Part shown: positions 47,185 through 60,309 of the stretch, piece by piece
How the letters are laid out: each line of letters starts with the position of its first letter
Position numbering within the stretch: position 1 is the first letter of the stretch
Origin: Clavelina lepadiformis
Taxonomy: Eukaryota > Chordata > Ascidiacea > Aplousobranchia > Clavelinidae
Direction of reading: 5' to 3'
NCBI RefSeq assembly: GCF_947623445.1
Contig: NC_135243.1
Location: forward strand, 15,626,501 to 15,690,500
Length of the DNA stretch: 64,000 nt
The notes under the pieces: model-generated
Databases searched by the model: none
The model's input: the letters and a program-made list of their open reading frames with translations, nothing else
What the model was told of the DNA's origin: nothing
Program-made: the position numbers and the translations under genes

Positions 47185-48884
47185 ATGCATGAAATGCAAA
47201 CTAGCGAGAGCTCGGCAAGTCAAAGGAATAAAGGAAAAACTGATCTGGGTGTAAAGTTTGGCGTTTTGCACAAGGTGTACTTTCCAAAACATTAGTATCA
47301 TGCAACGAACCAAAATGCAAATAATTTTTCTTTTAACTCGTGAAAACTGGGTTGTTTTACGACGCGTAGTTTTCCGGTATAACGAAGGGTGCATCGCTGC
47401 TACACACTTCGCCACACGACCGACATGGTGAACATGCCAGATGATTATTATTGTTCCTGTTGGCAGCCAGAGTATATTTAACGAATACGTTCAGTTTACT
47501 TTTCAAAAAATGACGTCTTTTGTCTTTGCGTATAGGACCAAAACGTAACCGTCGCACGACGTCAAGATACAATGTATTTGTGATCTCATCGATAGGAATT
47601 TAAGTAATCTGCTCGTGCTGCCCCTGGAAATCTCAAACCTTTAAATGAAAGAAATGATGATAACTTACAATTCAAAACAAGCTCTGCATTATAACATGCA
47701 AATGCAATGGTTTATCGAAAATTTACAGAAATGATAAACATACCTTTACCATAATTTGCGCGACCACGCTTATTTCTTTTGTCTTGAGGGCGACTTTTTC
47801 TTATTTACGAACGTGAAACATCTGGCGATGTCAAGTGAGTGAAACACCTTGCGACATGAAATACCTGAAAGCGACTGCGGCATGTTTTCACTTGTCAACA
47901 AGCTCGCGTTGTTAGGCAACGTTGCTATGCATTATCCAATCGCCATACAAAACATTCTGTTCATGTACCCATGGTAGCCAATACTTGCTTTTGTATCGCC
48001 TGAATTACGTCACAATTGACTCTAATTATTATTGATTAACAATACTCCCAATCAGCTGTTTTGGTTTCCTAGTGATAAAATTTGGAAGCTACCGGTCTTG
48101 GAATCAGTGGCTACTTTACAAATAAAATCAATAAAAAGAACTTTCAAGTCGTTTTGTTTTTTGTCCAAATTCTGTCTTGAAGATTTCATGTTACTCAACG
48201 CTTCAGGCGATGCACCACACCAGCAAGGTACGTTGTTTCCAATATTGAATATTACAAGGCCGATTAAGGTCAATAGTACCGTCTAGGAATTAGAGGTTAC
48301 ACCTGATTTGATGTAATTTCTGATTTTGATGGTACCTTGTATCACTTCAATTTGTCGCCGTAATATGGGAAAGAAGATGAAATAACTTCAGCAATCTTTT
48401 GTTGAAGGTTTGGTGTCCTCTTATCTTCGTTTTAACGGAGCATCGCGTCCCTTTACTTCATTTATTGATGATGATGTTGTTTATTCGGTTTAACCATAGT
48501 TTCTAGGAGTTAGCCTAACTGATGGCGTTAAAAATTAGCTTGTTTTAACCATTAGAAATTTAATAACTTAAAACAAAAATTACCCCTACTTTGTATGGTA
48601 CTCCCTAGTTATTTATCAATTAGGCATGTAGATGTAGATTGTAGAGGAAACATCCATCTTTAAGAGGGTATCTAGTTAGACTGTTAGAGTTATGCGTGTA
48701 CCACGCCACTACCTAGTAGTAGTACCAGTACACCTCTGGGCCCTGCACCAAGCAAAGATTAATTATCAACAGCTACCATATCTTTCATTCAAATCTAAGA
48801 AGTGAACCATACCTTTCGAACATTCTCTTCAAACTTTAGCTGTAAATGGCTTTTTAGCGTAAGATTTAACTGGTGAGTCGATAT
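47185..48884. other. No gene seen; upstream region of the KLHL10-like gene
   Basis: 1.7 kb without recognisable exons. No TATA box is evident near the KLHL10-like ATG. The string tggtgagtcg at 48871 resembles a splice donor, so the first exon assignment of that gene carries some doubt. Confidence 0.4.
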
Positions 48885-51800
48885 ATGAATGTTGTATTCA
48901 CCTTGTTTGAAGAAACTGGACAAGGTGATCCAGAAACTTTTAATGATCTTGTCAGCTGGCAAAGATCACATCAGAAGTGGCAAACCTTCAGGGATTTGCG
49001 GATGGAAGGCCTTTTTTTTGATGTAGTTCTAAAAACAATCGATGGCACCGCTTTTCCTGCTCACAGAATTATTTTATGCGCATGCAGCCCTTACTTTAAG
49101 TAAGTTGGGTAATGATTTGTACTAGTTTAGCAACGTAAATACTTCCCAATCTTTACATATTCCATTGTGCTGTATCTTGGAAATAAGCGTTGCAGATAAT
49201 CAAATAATGGACCACAAAATTGGGACAAATTTTAATTTGAAAAAGTACACATAAAATTATAATCTCGTTTATAGATCCCTGTTTAGTGGACGATGGGAAA
49301 GTGGAAACAGAGAGGAAATCACAATACCTGGTGTAACAACACAGGTCATGGATCACATATTTCAGTTTGCATACATGCGCGAAGTAAGTCGGTGTATTTA
49401 TTCATGGGCCTTCTTGCATTTATGTACGTATATGACATATTAAAAACAAGGAAAGGGTGCTAGATTGAAAGTGGAAAATCGGTATCTTGGTTACATAAAT
49501 TAATTTACATTTAGAAAATTTATGTACTGATTTTCGAAGGTGACATTGACGTCAATAAACGAAACTAAAGAATTGTTGATGGTAGCCAATCATCTTGGAA
49601 TTGATGAAATTATACAAAAATGTATATGCTATTTGCTGAGAAAGATAAACTTCGCAAACTGCGTTGATTTGTGGGAATTTGCGAGGTTGGTTGCGTTTGA
49701 TACCTCAATTATTACTACTAACCATGGTGTTTTTGCTTTGGCAAGATTAGTTGCAAGTAACCTGCGCGCTGGAGCCAAATTATGTTATTTCTTTCACAAA
49801 ACGTCTCCAGAACGTACTACTGTAACACACTTGAGAAGTCTACAAAGGAATACATATTGAGGCATATAGCTGAAATTGTGTGTGAAATGCCTACTCCCGG
49901 ATTTAGACAAGTCTGGAATCTATCAGAAGAAGATTTGCAGGCATTTCTGCAAGACGATGAGCTAAACGTACCCGAAGAATCCTTTACTTTTTGGATTATA
50001 ATGAGGTGATTTTTCAAATTGCTTGGGGATTGATTTCAAAGACTTGTCTTCTCTAGCTCTGTCTTATGTAGGATATTGTTATATTGAAGAAATCATTATT
50101 ACAAATTTTATGAGTCACAGTTGAACATTTTTATACAAGGTGGGTGGATGAGGATATCTTACACAGACATAAAAGCGTGTATAACCTATTGCAATGCATG
50201 CGTTGGGGCAATCTTAACGTTGATTTTCTGGAAGATGTCATCCAAAAACATGACTTAGTCGGGTCTTGCAAAGACAGCCTGTGAGTATACTGTCCTTCAA
50301 TTGTGTTTTAATGTTCTGTTGGTTTACTTAACAGTATTTTCTTGCTATCGGTATGCACTTACCAAGACAATGCATTACCAATTTACAGATACCTTGTGGA
50401 ATTTTTAAAAGCCTTTTGCAAAAATCATTCCCTTTTGCCTTCGACGTTACCGCTGCCAAAGAAAAGAGATGCCAACGGCAATTACCTGATTTCCCCCGAG
50501 CATGCAGGCAAATGGCTCACCCCTCGCTATCCTCGAAAGCTAATACTTGTGGTTGGTGGTTGGTGTGGCGAAAGTCCAACGAAATGTGCAGAACTATATG
50601 AACCGAAAAGGAAAAAGTGGAGACTGATCAACAAAGTATTTCCATCACTACTACAGGTACAAGTGTTTGCAGTGTAGTATATATTATCGAAGCTGGTGGC
50701 AACTTACCCATTGTTTTCATGGTGATTTTGTAATCGTTTTCATGGTTTAACTTTGTAATATCTTGGAAACAAAAGTTTCAAATATTAATAGGCTAACCGT
50801 TTCTGAAAAAGCGTCATGCTGTTATATAGTTACTAAATTCTTGATTTTTCTGTCCTTCTAGCATATTGTCAACATAATTAGATTATTTGTAAAATTAGAA
50901 CTTATGCCAAAAGTTGGTTTGTCTTGTCCACTTAGCCGATACTTATTGTCTATTTGTCTAACGTGTTGGTCGATTTTCAAATGAATACATGGAACGAGTG
51001 TAACGGATTATATCCTTCCAGGTTTGATAAACTGCCATTTCTAAACGTGAGGCGCACGCTCCACGGGTGGTTCCGGGCGAAATTTTGGCGGGGCTTGCCA
51101 AAATTTTGGTGAAATTTATGAATTCAAATTTAAGAAAGAAAGAAGTAATTACTTTTCGCAACTTTCACTTTAAAATTAAGCGAGAATGCAACTGTACCTT
51201 TTCAATAGCGTACTAAGCAGGAAAGCTATTTCCCCATAGGCTTTTTTGCGTCTTTATTCCTTTTCCTTCATCGCACTTCCTTGTTTGCTTATCGGCTATA
51301 ATTTAATCGAGAAAAACGTACAACGAGTGGGTATACGGCGTTTGAAAATAGTTAATACATCATAAATAGCTATTTTTCGTACGTATAAATATTTGTATTC
51401 ACTTCGTTTTGAGGCGTTCTAAAGCCATTTTTAAACATAAAAAAACAAAATGTTTGCACTTCGTAAATTTTGGTCGAGGTCCGAGGTGGATGAATGCTTA
51501 AAATTTATACTCAGCTTATAAAGACATTTGGCCTCCTTTGCATCAAATTAGAAATGCAATCCCAAATACGTTATTTATGGTGAGAAGTAGGATTTTTTTG
51601 AAACAAAAAATGGAGCCTGAGACAAAAAAATCTGTTTCAACGGCTAGTGGCTACAGTTGTAATACCTCCCGTAAGCTCGAATCACGCTCATCGATAGAGG
51701 AATCGGGGGGGGGGGGGGGGGGGGGACGGAACAGAACTGTTTCTTTTGGCTTACTTCAAACATTTGATAAAAACGGTGCCTAACAATTCAACCAACCCTC

Positions 51801-54090
51801 TTGCCTAACGCCAAAGGTAGACTGACCTTACATTTAATCAAAGCAGAGAGTTACAAAAGCGCCGTATAAATGTTATCAATTATTATCATTAGTGAAGCGT
51901 TTTAAGCTTTCGACGAGTAAGCCGCGTAAACTAGAAATAACAGAGTGCACAATAAACATAGAGCGTGGTCTATAAAGATAGAAAATATAGCCTAAATTCT
52001 ATGCAACATAAACATACAAATGGCATCCAACAATATCATACCGGTATAAAATGTTTATAAGCCTACCGTTATCAACCTAAAAAATGTACATAGCAACAAA
52101 TAGCTTATACACGCGTGCAGGTTTTTTTTTAAGGTTTGGTTTGGGTGACCGCTAAGTAGTTTTAAGAGACCGCAAGTGTTTCATTTAAATACCAAAAAAT
52201 AGCCATATTTACAAGTCCAAATTTTGGGAAACCGCTGGAGAAATTTGGGGGACCGTTTCGGTCACCCAAAACACCTTAAAAAAAACACTGCACGCGTGAG
52301 AGGAAGTGATCTGTTAATATTAACGCCTGCTACAAAATAAACTAGGGATAAAAAGTTTGATACAGGACTTCGTGACGCGAGTGTTGTCTGAATGATCAAT
52401 TAATCAACAGGTTACCAAGTTCATAAAGCAGTTTATTTTATATGGTTAGTTCTATTATCACTGTATGTATTCTCTTTCTGTACCTCAACTATTTTTTGCT
52501 TACACTGTACAGCGGCCAAGAGCATACCATGCTATTCTTTACCTTGATGGATATATATACCTTATTGGTGGATACGATGGGCGAAGCACGTACAACTCGT
52601 GTGATAGATTTGACATGAAAACCTGTCAGTGGAAGGAAATGTGTGGTATGCACAGTCGGTGAGTTCGACGACGTTTAGTTTACTGCTTAAAAGTATGGTG
52701 GGCGTCTAATAATAATCGCCCGTAAAAGTTTCAGAAGGATGAAAAACTTTGGCGATGTTTTCTAATATTTTCTGACATGAAAAAAATACGACTACTTTGG
52801 GTGTTGACTCAGGTACGAATAATTGTTTGTCATTGGCAGACGATGTTATGTCAGCGCCACTGCCGCAAATGATTGCATCTTTGCCCTAGGAGGTGCAGAT
52901 GGATCACGAGACGACAGGCTTAAGTCGGCGGAAAAGTTCTATCCTTCTCGCAACATTTGGGTGCGGCTTCCTGACATGTTGGAAAGACGAAGTGACGCAG
53001 GTTGCCCCTATAATTCAGTAAACATTTGAGACAATTGTGTGCTGGTTTGTGACAATGCAGAGTTAACTTAGTATAAAATCTGCGCAGGTGCATGTTGCTT
53101 GGGAAGTCGCGTGTATGTAGCTGGAGGTTTCACTGGAAATGAGTGTGTGTTCAGCGTGGAATTTCTGGACAATGATGCCGACCAGTGGACCCGTATTTCT
53201 CCCATGACCGTTCCTCGGTCTGGGGTGTCAGTTGTAGCTTATCGCGGAAAACTTGTGGTTCTCGGAGGTTATGATGGACGTGAAAGGTTGAAAAGTGTTG
53301 AAATATTTGATCCCAGTGAAAATCGCTGGGCAACATTGAGTCCAATGATAACTAAGAGGTGAATGAATTTAGGTTATTACATAAAAACAAAAAATTATAG
53401 TTTTGTTATGTGCTTTCATAATCTCAACCTTGGGTTAAGAGGTATGTGTTTTAAGCTCACTATAATAAGTTACAATGACAAACTTTTCTCTCCATTACAG
53501 GTTATTCTTTAAACTTGCAAAGACAGTGCAGTCTATCTTCGTTTGTTTCCACTTTTCTAGAAAATTTTAAACTTATTTGCCGTTATCGGCTATCCTTTTT
53601 TTCATGCAGATCAAATTTTACTTCCTGCGTGATCGACAGTAAACTTGTTGTAATGGGAGGTTTCAACGGAATTGCCACCTGCTCCGATGTGGAATATTAC
53701 GACGATGTCTGCGAACAATGCGGAGATGCATCTTGTTCTAGTTACCATCTGGGCAACAGTTCGTCCTGCTTCATTAGTCAGCTACGAACACCGCCAAAAC
53801 ACTGTGGAAAAACGACAGAGAAAAGCGATGCTGGTACGTGTTCATCCAAACGTGCACTCAATTTCGATAACGATCTTGAAATGGCTGGTACTTCTCAAAT
53901 CAGCTCATCAATCAAATCCCAAGTATCACCCGGTTTGGTTTCGCCAAGGAAAGAAATCAAAGGAAAATCAAGGTGGAAGTCTTTGCCTAAGATGTTACTC
54001 AGTCGCAGTGCTTTAAGCTCCTGTGTTATCACTGGACTATCGCCAAAGTTCTTGAACTCAGTACTTCTAGAAGATCAACAGGATGCTTGA
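48885..54090 (+). CDS. KLHL10: BTB-BACK-Kelch protein, KLHL10-like cullin-3 adaptor
   Basis: Ten exons: 48885-49099, 49275-49383, 49540-49685, 49811-50005, 50140-50280, 50389-50656, 52513-52658, 52840-53000, 53088-53358, 53610-54090. Every GT-AG junction preserves frame; 710 aa. BTB about 25-140 (FDVVLKTIDGTAFPAHRIIL), BACK about 145-265 (ending near LRHIAEI...WNLSEEDLQAFLQDDELNV), then six kelch blades from about 318, each with a GG doublet (VVGGWCGES, LIGGYDGRST, ALGGADGSRD, VAGGFTGNEC, VLGGYDGRER, VMGGFNGIAT). RCYVSATA and GGFTGNECVFSVE are close to vertebrate KLHL10, a CUL3 adaptor needed in spermatids. Blade six carries an insert of about 83 Ser/Lys-rich residues, which explains most of the excess over the usual 608 aa. 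Intron 6 (1.86 kb) holds a 21-G tract. The start at 48885 is the first ATG; an upstream exon is possible. Confidence 0.9.
51705..51725. repeat. Poly-G tract (21 bp) in KLHL10-like intron 6
   Basis: Twenty-one consecutive guanines on the plus strand, unusual in this AT-rich sequence. Confidence 0.9.
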
Positions 54091-54227
54091 ATACTTTGAG
54101 ACAAATCACGATTTCGTATCAAATGTTGTTTTCACAGCATAGCTGCATGCTAAGAAAACTTTAATTCATATTTGCTGTGCACTGATAAATAACATCCTAT
54201 TATTTATTTATGCTTAGTTTAGGAGAC

Positions 54228-54547
54228 CAGTGGTTCCCAAACTTTTTCAGCTTGTGGCACACTAGAAAAATTAGAAAACGCTCGCGGCACACTTACAAGA
54301 GAAGAAATGTTGCTTTAAAAAATTACCCTACTCTATCGACAATGCCATAATTGGTTTCATCGTCACATGTGCTTATTTCTCAGCTATTGAAGCAGCTAGA
54401 AAGCTTTTAAGTCGCATATGCTTGTCTGCATGCCTTATTTTAAATATTTATACAGTTCTTTTCCAAAATTCCAAAAAGATTCGCGGCACACCTGAGAATC
54501 TGTGGCGGCACACTAGTGTGCCGCGGCACACAGTTTGGGAATCACTG
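54228..54547. mobile_element. hAT-type MITE (320 bp)
   Basis: It begins cagtggttcccaaacttttt and ends cagtttgggaatcactg; terminal repeats agree over about 16 bp. Internal tgtgccgcggcacac palindromes repeat near both ends. The flanks (taggagac and gtctagac) share only the last four bases, so the TSD has decayed or was imprecise. It sits 137 bp beyond the KLHL10-like stop codon. Confidence 0.78.
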
Positions 54548-57500
54548 GTCTAGACTATAGTATAGACTATAGAGGATATTTTCATGGTAATGTCGCATGG
54601 TAGTTGATGTCTGGTATTTTACAACCTCTAGAGTCTAGACTATAGACTATAGAGGATATTTTCTATTGCCTCTATTTTCTTCAATTCTTTATACAGTTTT
54701 GTTATATACTGTACCTAGTATAATCATCTAGTTAACGAGTGAACGAAAATGGAACAATTAGATATATTATTTTAATATACTAAAAACTATACTGAACTTT
54801 AAAATCAATAACAAGTTTACATAGAGCAGGGGCGGATTAGCAAAATACAACAGCCCGGAATTATGAGAAGTAAAACGGCCCACGCCCAAAATAAGTTTAT
54901 GAGTAAGAAACAGTTGCCATGATTATTTTAGAAAAAGCCGAGTGTATTTGTCAAGTAGCTCATATATAGGCTATTGTCTTCAAATTTATAGTCACTATAT
55001 AATAGTTTACGGAAGTCATACATGTTTCGTTGGTAAAGAATTGAACAAAATTACGTTTTTTAGTAGAAGTTAATATCATCAACATATAAGCTCTGTCGTC
55101 GCATTAATCAAAGTTTATTTCTTGGTAAGAATGCTGATATGAACAATATCTGTTGAACTTATGTCATAATATGTCACAAAGGTGGCGCAAAAACAAAAAT
55201 GTGCATAACAATAGGTCAATTCGAAAGGTAGAAATCGTAATACAACATCAAATCCTAAAATAGGTTAAATTCAATTTTTAACAAAGTCCATTCGAGGTTG
55301 CTGTATGCCACTATAAGGTAACAGAAACAGCCATCATTATCAATCGTCATGCTATATACTTTTAAACGAATAGTTTATGTTCAACCCAGCGATGAAAGTA
55401 GGTCTACGGCCAAGCTTTTCTGCTCGGGCTTTGATTCGAGCTCGAGTTTATGAAAATTGTTTGGTTCTTAATAAGTTTTGGCGATTTGGTTTTTAATCAG
55501 TTTTGACGAAGCTTACAATGACAAATGCAAAAACTTCAATAATTTTAGAAAGATACATAACAAAATTTTTATAAAAATTGTAACAGTTTTTAAATTTTCC
55601 ATTCTAGATTATGTCAAAGCTTATAAAAACCAAATCGATGACAAAACCATTTAATTTAAAATCAGAACAAAAGATAATGAGTTTTTTAGCAAACTGGTCT
55701 ACATATCATCGCTATTTTTACATTAAAACTCTGAACAAAAGAGATTATCTTAAGATTGCTACACTTTACCATTTACGCAAACGCATTGTTTCTAACTGAG
55801 ATATCGTGCGGCACTTTGAAGGTCTATTGTAAGGAATCTTTTTGCGTGATTCGAACGTCATTGTGGGCTTTTATGTTTCCAAAAACAATAGGGAAACCGT
55901 GCTCTTCCCAGGCAATACAGATCAGCCCTTAAATACACAAGTCACCACAAAAAAACAACAATTGGTCTTCATTCCACTACACAAAACAACGCCTAACTGT
56001 GATGCCGCATAAACGCAATAATGTGTAAAGCACAGTAACGCAGATGTCCTCTCTCTTTCACAGCTCCTTTCCAATGCCGATCTTTCTGGCTCATCTTTTC
56101 TCGTTGACCTCCCGTGACGTCAACATACATCGCTTAACCGTAGACTAGTGTGGCTCCAACCGCCACATTATAAACGAGTGTAACCTCATTTTCATTGCCT
56201 GGTGCATATCGCGTGTGGCACACTCAATCTCGTTAGATTTTAGACACACCTCTTACGTGTTTGTGCGTGAACATGTTCGTCTCAAAATATGCCAGGTTAG
56301 TAATTTCCCAGGTAGGCTAAGGAGCTTACAGAATATAAGGTCATCGTCAGAGGTCGCATCCAAAATTATGAAACCCTACTGAATCTTTCGCATGCCTTTG
56401 TACAGTCTACGTTTTGCTAGGGTGGTAGAAATACATTATGGAATGTGAGATTCTATTAAGCTGTTATACATAATAAGTATGGTACCCTACTTTGGTTTAA
56501 GTATGGCTACATTTCTTGCAACTGCACCCAAAGTTATTTAGATGTTTTGCAGCCCGGAGATCATGTGGTATTTCCCGGATAGGTTTTCGCTTAGGCCTAC
56601 ATTTATTCCTAGAAATGTGATCATGCTAACGGTTCAACCGTTGTAACTTATGCTATCGTGTCCGCTAGGTAGCGTAAGGTCACCAAGTTCGTTTGCAAAG
56701 AAAAGTCAAGTTGTGTTTTTCAATTTTGTCACTTCGTTTTTTATGTCTGCTGTGCTTGTTGTAGTTACGTTACTCGTTTAGAAATGGAGAGGAATAGGCG
56801 TTTGTTTGGAGACGCCTACCTATACTATCAACATATGCCTGTGTACATGTTTTTGTCAATAAAATAAAGTCAAGTTATTCACAGCCAGGAACAGCATTAT
56901 CATACATAAGGGTGATTATAGCGTAATGAATTTTGTTGCGCTGTAATGTATTCCTGGATTTTTTTAGATTTAGATGAAAAATCATAAATTTGTGTTTTTC
57001 ACGCTACAGGTAAACTTGTTAGATTATAGATTTTCCAAATACCGAGATATCTGTTGTTATGTTTATGTATCATCTGTAGTTAGATATAGCCTAAGACCGT
57101 AACGTACTCAGGATATTTTTCAATTAGAAACTTTAGTTAAATTAACTATCAATACGTTATCCCAGCAAAAATATCTGTGTCGTCAGCAAACATGATAGGC
57201 CTATGGCTTACCTTAAATTCACAAAATCGTAATAAAAATATTGTTATACTGTCTATGTTAGCAAATAGGTTACAAAGCAAACTTACAATAAAAGTTGATA
57301 CATGGTGATAAGATTACTTCGCGGCTACGAATAGCAACGGAAACCTAATTGGCAATGGAGCAGTAGGCAGAAAATCGCTTTTAAAAAATACACACATCAA
57401 ATCCATTATTCAGCATAGATATCATGCTTTCCCAAGATTTACTGAAATTTGCATGGCCAAAGAATGGCATAAAATCTTCATTTACCTGTTTCCCATTACA

Positions 57501-59704
57501 TGTATAGATGTATAGTACATTCCATCGCAGTGTTATTAAAAACTAGATTTCCACCATTTAAAGCATTGTGTCCCAAAAACAATTTTATTGTATTCTTGCA
57601 TATGCTTCAATGCTGGAGTTCATACAAATGAAACTTAAAGAACGATGGGCGCTTGCCATTGTGAGATCGTTGTCAGGTAAGGTGTTGTAAGGTTGTAAAA
57701 TTATGCGCGATCAAGTTGCATTCTACATAAGATATCTATGAACAAAATGCACCATTCAAAATAGAAGCGGATATGCTTTTTAAGTAGATTTTATATCCTT
57801 ATGTAGTTAATGCTTTTGTCACAATTGTTTTTGAAACGGTAATTGATACAAGATTGCTTTTTCTATGTTTCTGCATTTGTGAAAAAGGAATTTTCCTTTT
57901 ACTCATTTTTGCTTCAATACAACTGTACATTTGTTGCCAATGGTTTGATTGTTTCGTCCCAGACGTGTCATTTGTGTCATCAATTTGCTTGATTTTAACA
58001 TTCCACGCGTTCATGTGATACAGCCGGCTAGCCACGTTAATTTGCAATAATTCGGCTGGTTAATTTGTCCTAAATGTCATTTAACTGGTGGGATGCTTTA
58101 TTAGCAGGTATTACAGCTAGCCGTTTCTTGTGTTAGCTGAAGACAAAGGCATTATATATTGATATGTAGTAAGATGCTCATTAATCCTGTTTGAGTTTCT
58201 GCTGCTTTTAGGAGTGATCTTTAGACGGTTTCAATTAAAGCTATTTACTGGTTAGTTTAGTTTCATTACGTTTGTATCCAATACTTCTACTTAGTGCACA
58301 TTAACATGAATTATGTAGCGAAGTACTTTACTTGTTAAATATCTAATCGCTTTAAACTACAAATGGAAATGCTGAAAACGATCGAAAGAGGTTTATATTT
58401 GAGCATTATGTTGAGTATTGTTTGCTTGTAACTATACTTTGTAGGCGTTTAGTTAATCGAATTAATTTTTAAAAATGTGTTCAGTATTTCCAGAACTATA
58501 TTGGTGAAATGATGATATACTTTTGACTTGTGTAGTTGCATAATTCTTTCCGAACAATGTCGTTGACGAGTTTTCGACGCTACATCGGAAATGCGTCAAC
58601 AAGATAACAATGATGAAGGCGAATATAACTAATTGTATGATTTAGTTTTATAATTTTGCGGTAGTGAAACACACGTTTATGACGTAACATGTCAAAACAA
58701 TAAGAAACGATTTTATTATATCTGCTTATAACCTTGCTGTATGTTGTTACTTTTCAGGTTTTAATGATTCGATCTTGTAGCCCGACTAGAGCCGAGGGTA
58801 GGAGCAATCTGGTTCTATTACCTCGCAGCGTGTTTGGTTAGCAAAGATTTGTGATTGCCACTTCATCCAAGCTTCAACTATCTGTGCAGTTGGTTTGTTG
58901 GGGTTTGTTTGTGGATCTGGTAATGCTTTAAGCATTGGGCCTCTATCAGAAGTGACTGATGCGTGTTAAATGTATTAACATCATGCCTCCGTCAGGTCAA
59001 TGACTTTTTTGGTGTATTGGGGTTTTTGTATTTGATGTTGTACTGTCTGCCCTGAAAATTTGATCTTTGAGAAAGTTCAGTATTTGCAAAGCAATCAATT
59101 TGTTGAAATGCTTGAGAATACCTTCCGGTGCTCGATGTGCGGTTAATTGTAAATACTTGTACATATTGGTGTCAACCGCCATCACACCACTTGTTTTGTC
59201 CTCTGTAAAATGTTAATTTATGTGCAAGTCTCACTGCCCAGCCGAAACATTATTTGTGTTTGTTCTGTGTTTACTATTTGTATAAATCATAGTAAGTACC
59301 GAGCGCCTTCAAATTCGATATGTTTTGTGTTTGTTGTAAGTGATACCTATGAATCAGCCGTCAAAATTGCTAATCTTTATAATTGCCATCAAGACAATAT
59401 TGCGTACTTCTCATCACAACTGCAATAAAAATTGGGCAAACCAAATATCATCATCGGTTTTGATGTTTACTTGTTTACTATTTGTAGATATTGTAGTACC
59501 GCCTTCTATTAAGATGTATTTCTATTAACAAAGATGTTGTCTTCCTTTCACTCGATAAGACCCTGCCTAGAATCCTCACTCGTTCGGAACTTCATTATTC
59601 TAACCTAAAGTTTCGAACTTGAACGTATGGCTCGTTTTATAGTAAAACTAATTACCAAAATAGCAACCCTGTTCCCTAAGACGTCGTCAACAATGTTATT
59701 TTAT
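54548..59704. other. Gene-poor stretch; no gene seen
   Basis: 5.2 kb. A 30-bp unit (gtctagactata then gactatagaggatatttt) occurs at 54548-54582 and again at 54633-54662. A possible single transposon end, caggggcggattagc, is at about 54829. No exon with protein-like character or splice logic was found; short open frames (e.g. 55611-55799, 57799-58047) are unassigned. Confidence 0.4.
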
Positions 59705-59712
59705 CTGATCAT

Positions 59713-60301
59713 TAGGGCGATTATTTTTTTACCTAAAAAACAAAGTTTTTGACCTAAAAATTGAAAATTTTGACAAATTTTGACATTAAAGAACTTTTTT
59801 TTGACAAATTTTGAGATATGAAGAGCTCAAGTAGTTAAATTATGCATTATTGTACAAAAAGTTAAAATTTATTGTAGTAAATAAGGGCAAAAATGTGAGC
59901 ACACACCTAGCCTATTCTGAAAAAAGAAATGAGCTAATTACAAATCACTGCCAAAAAAACTGCAACTAAGACACAACAAAAACTGTTCAATACATTTGTC
60001 TAAATTAAAGATACATGAAATTATTGAACTATCTAAAGCAAAACCGAAACAAGAGCTGATTCACAATAAGTAGACAATGGGCCATTTACAACAGTATAAA
60101 GTAGGCTAGAAGGTGTACAATGTAAAATGACAAGTTCACATACAGTGCAACCTCTAAGACACCACGAAAATGCACTTTGTAAACAATTTTGACTTGGTAA
60201 AAAATTTTGACTTTGTAAACAATTTTGACATTTTTTGACCTAACACTGTAAATTTGACAAATTTTTGACTTTTTTTGAAAATTCAAAAAATAATCGCCCT
60301 A
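59713..60301. mobile_element. hAT-like non-autonomous element, TAGGGCGA ends
   Basis: 589 bp with perfect 17-bp inverted ends tagggcgattatttttt / aaaaaataatcgcccta and a perfect 8-bp TSD ctgatcat (59705-59712, 60302-60309). Both flanks are made of repeated ttttgac / gtcaaaa units. Related to the element in filament intron 3 (22559-23292). No coding capacity. Confidence 0.9.
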
Positions 60302-60309
60302 CTGATCAT

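Noticed and set aside
51705..51725. Poly-G tract as a functional element
   Set aside because: An isolated homopolymer in a long intron; replication slippage or an assembly artefact is more likely than function.
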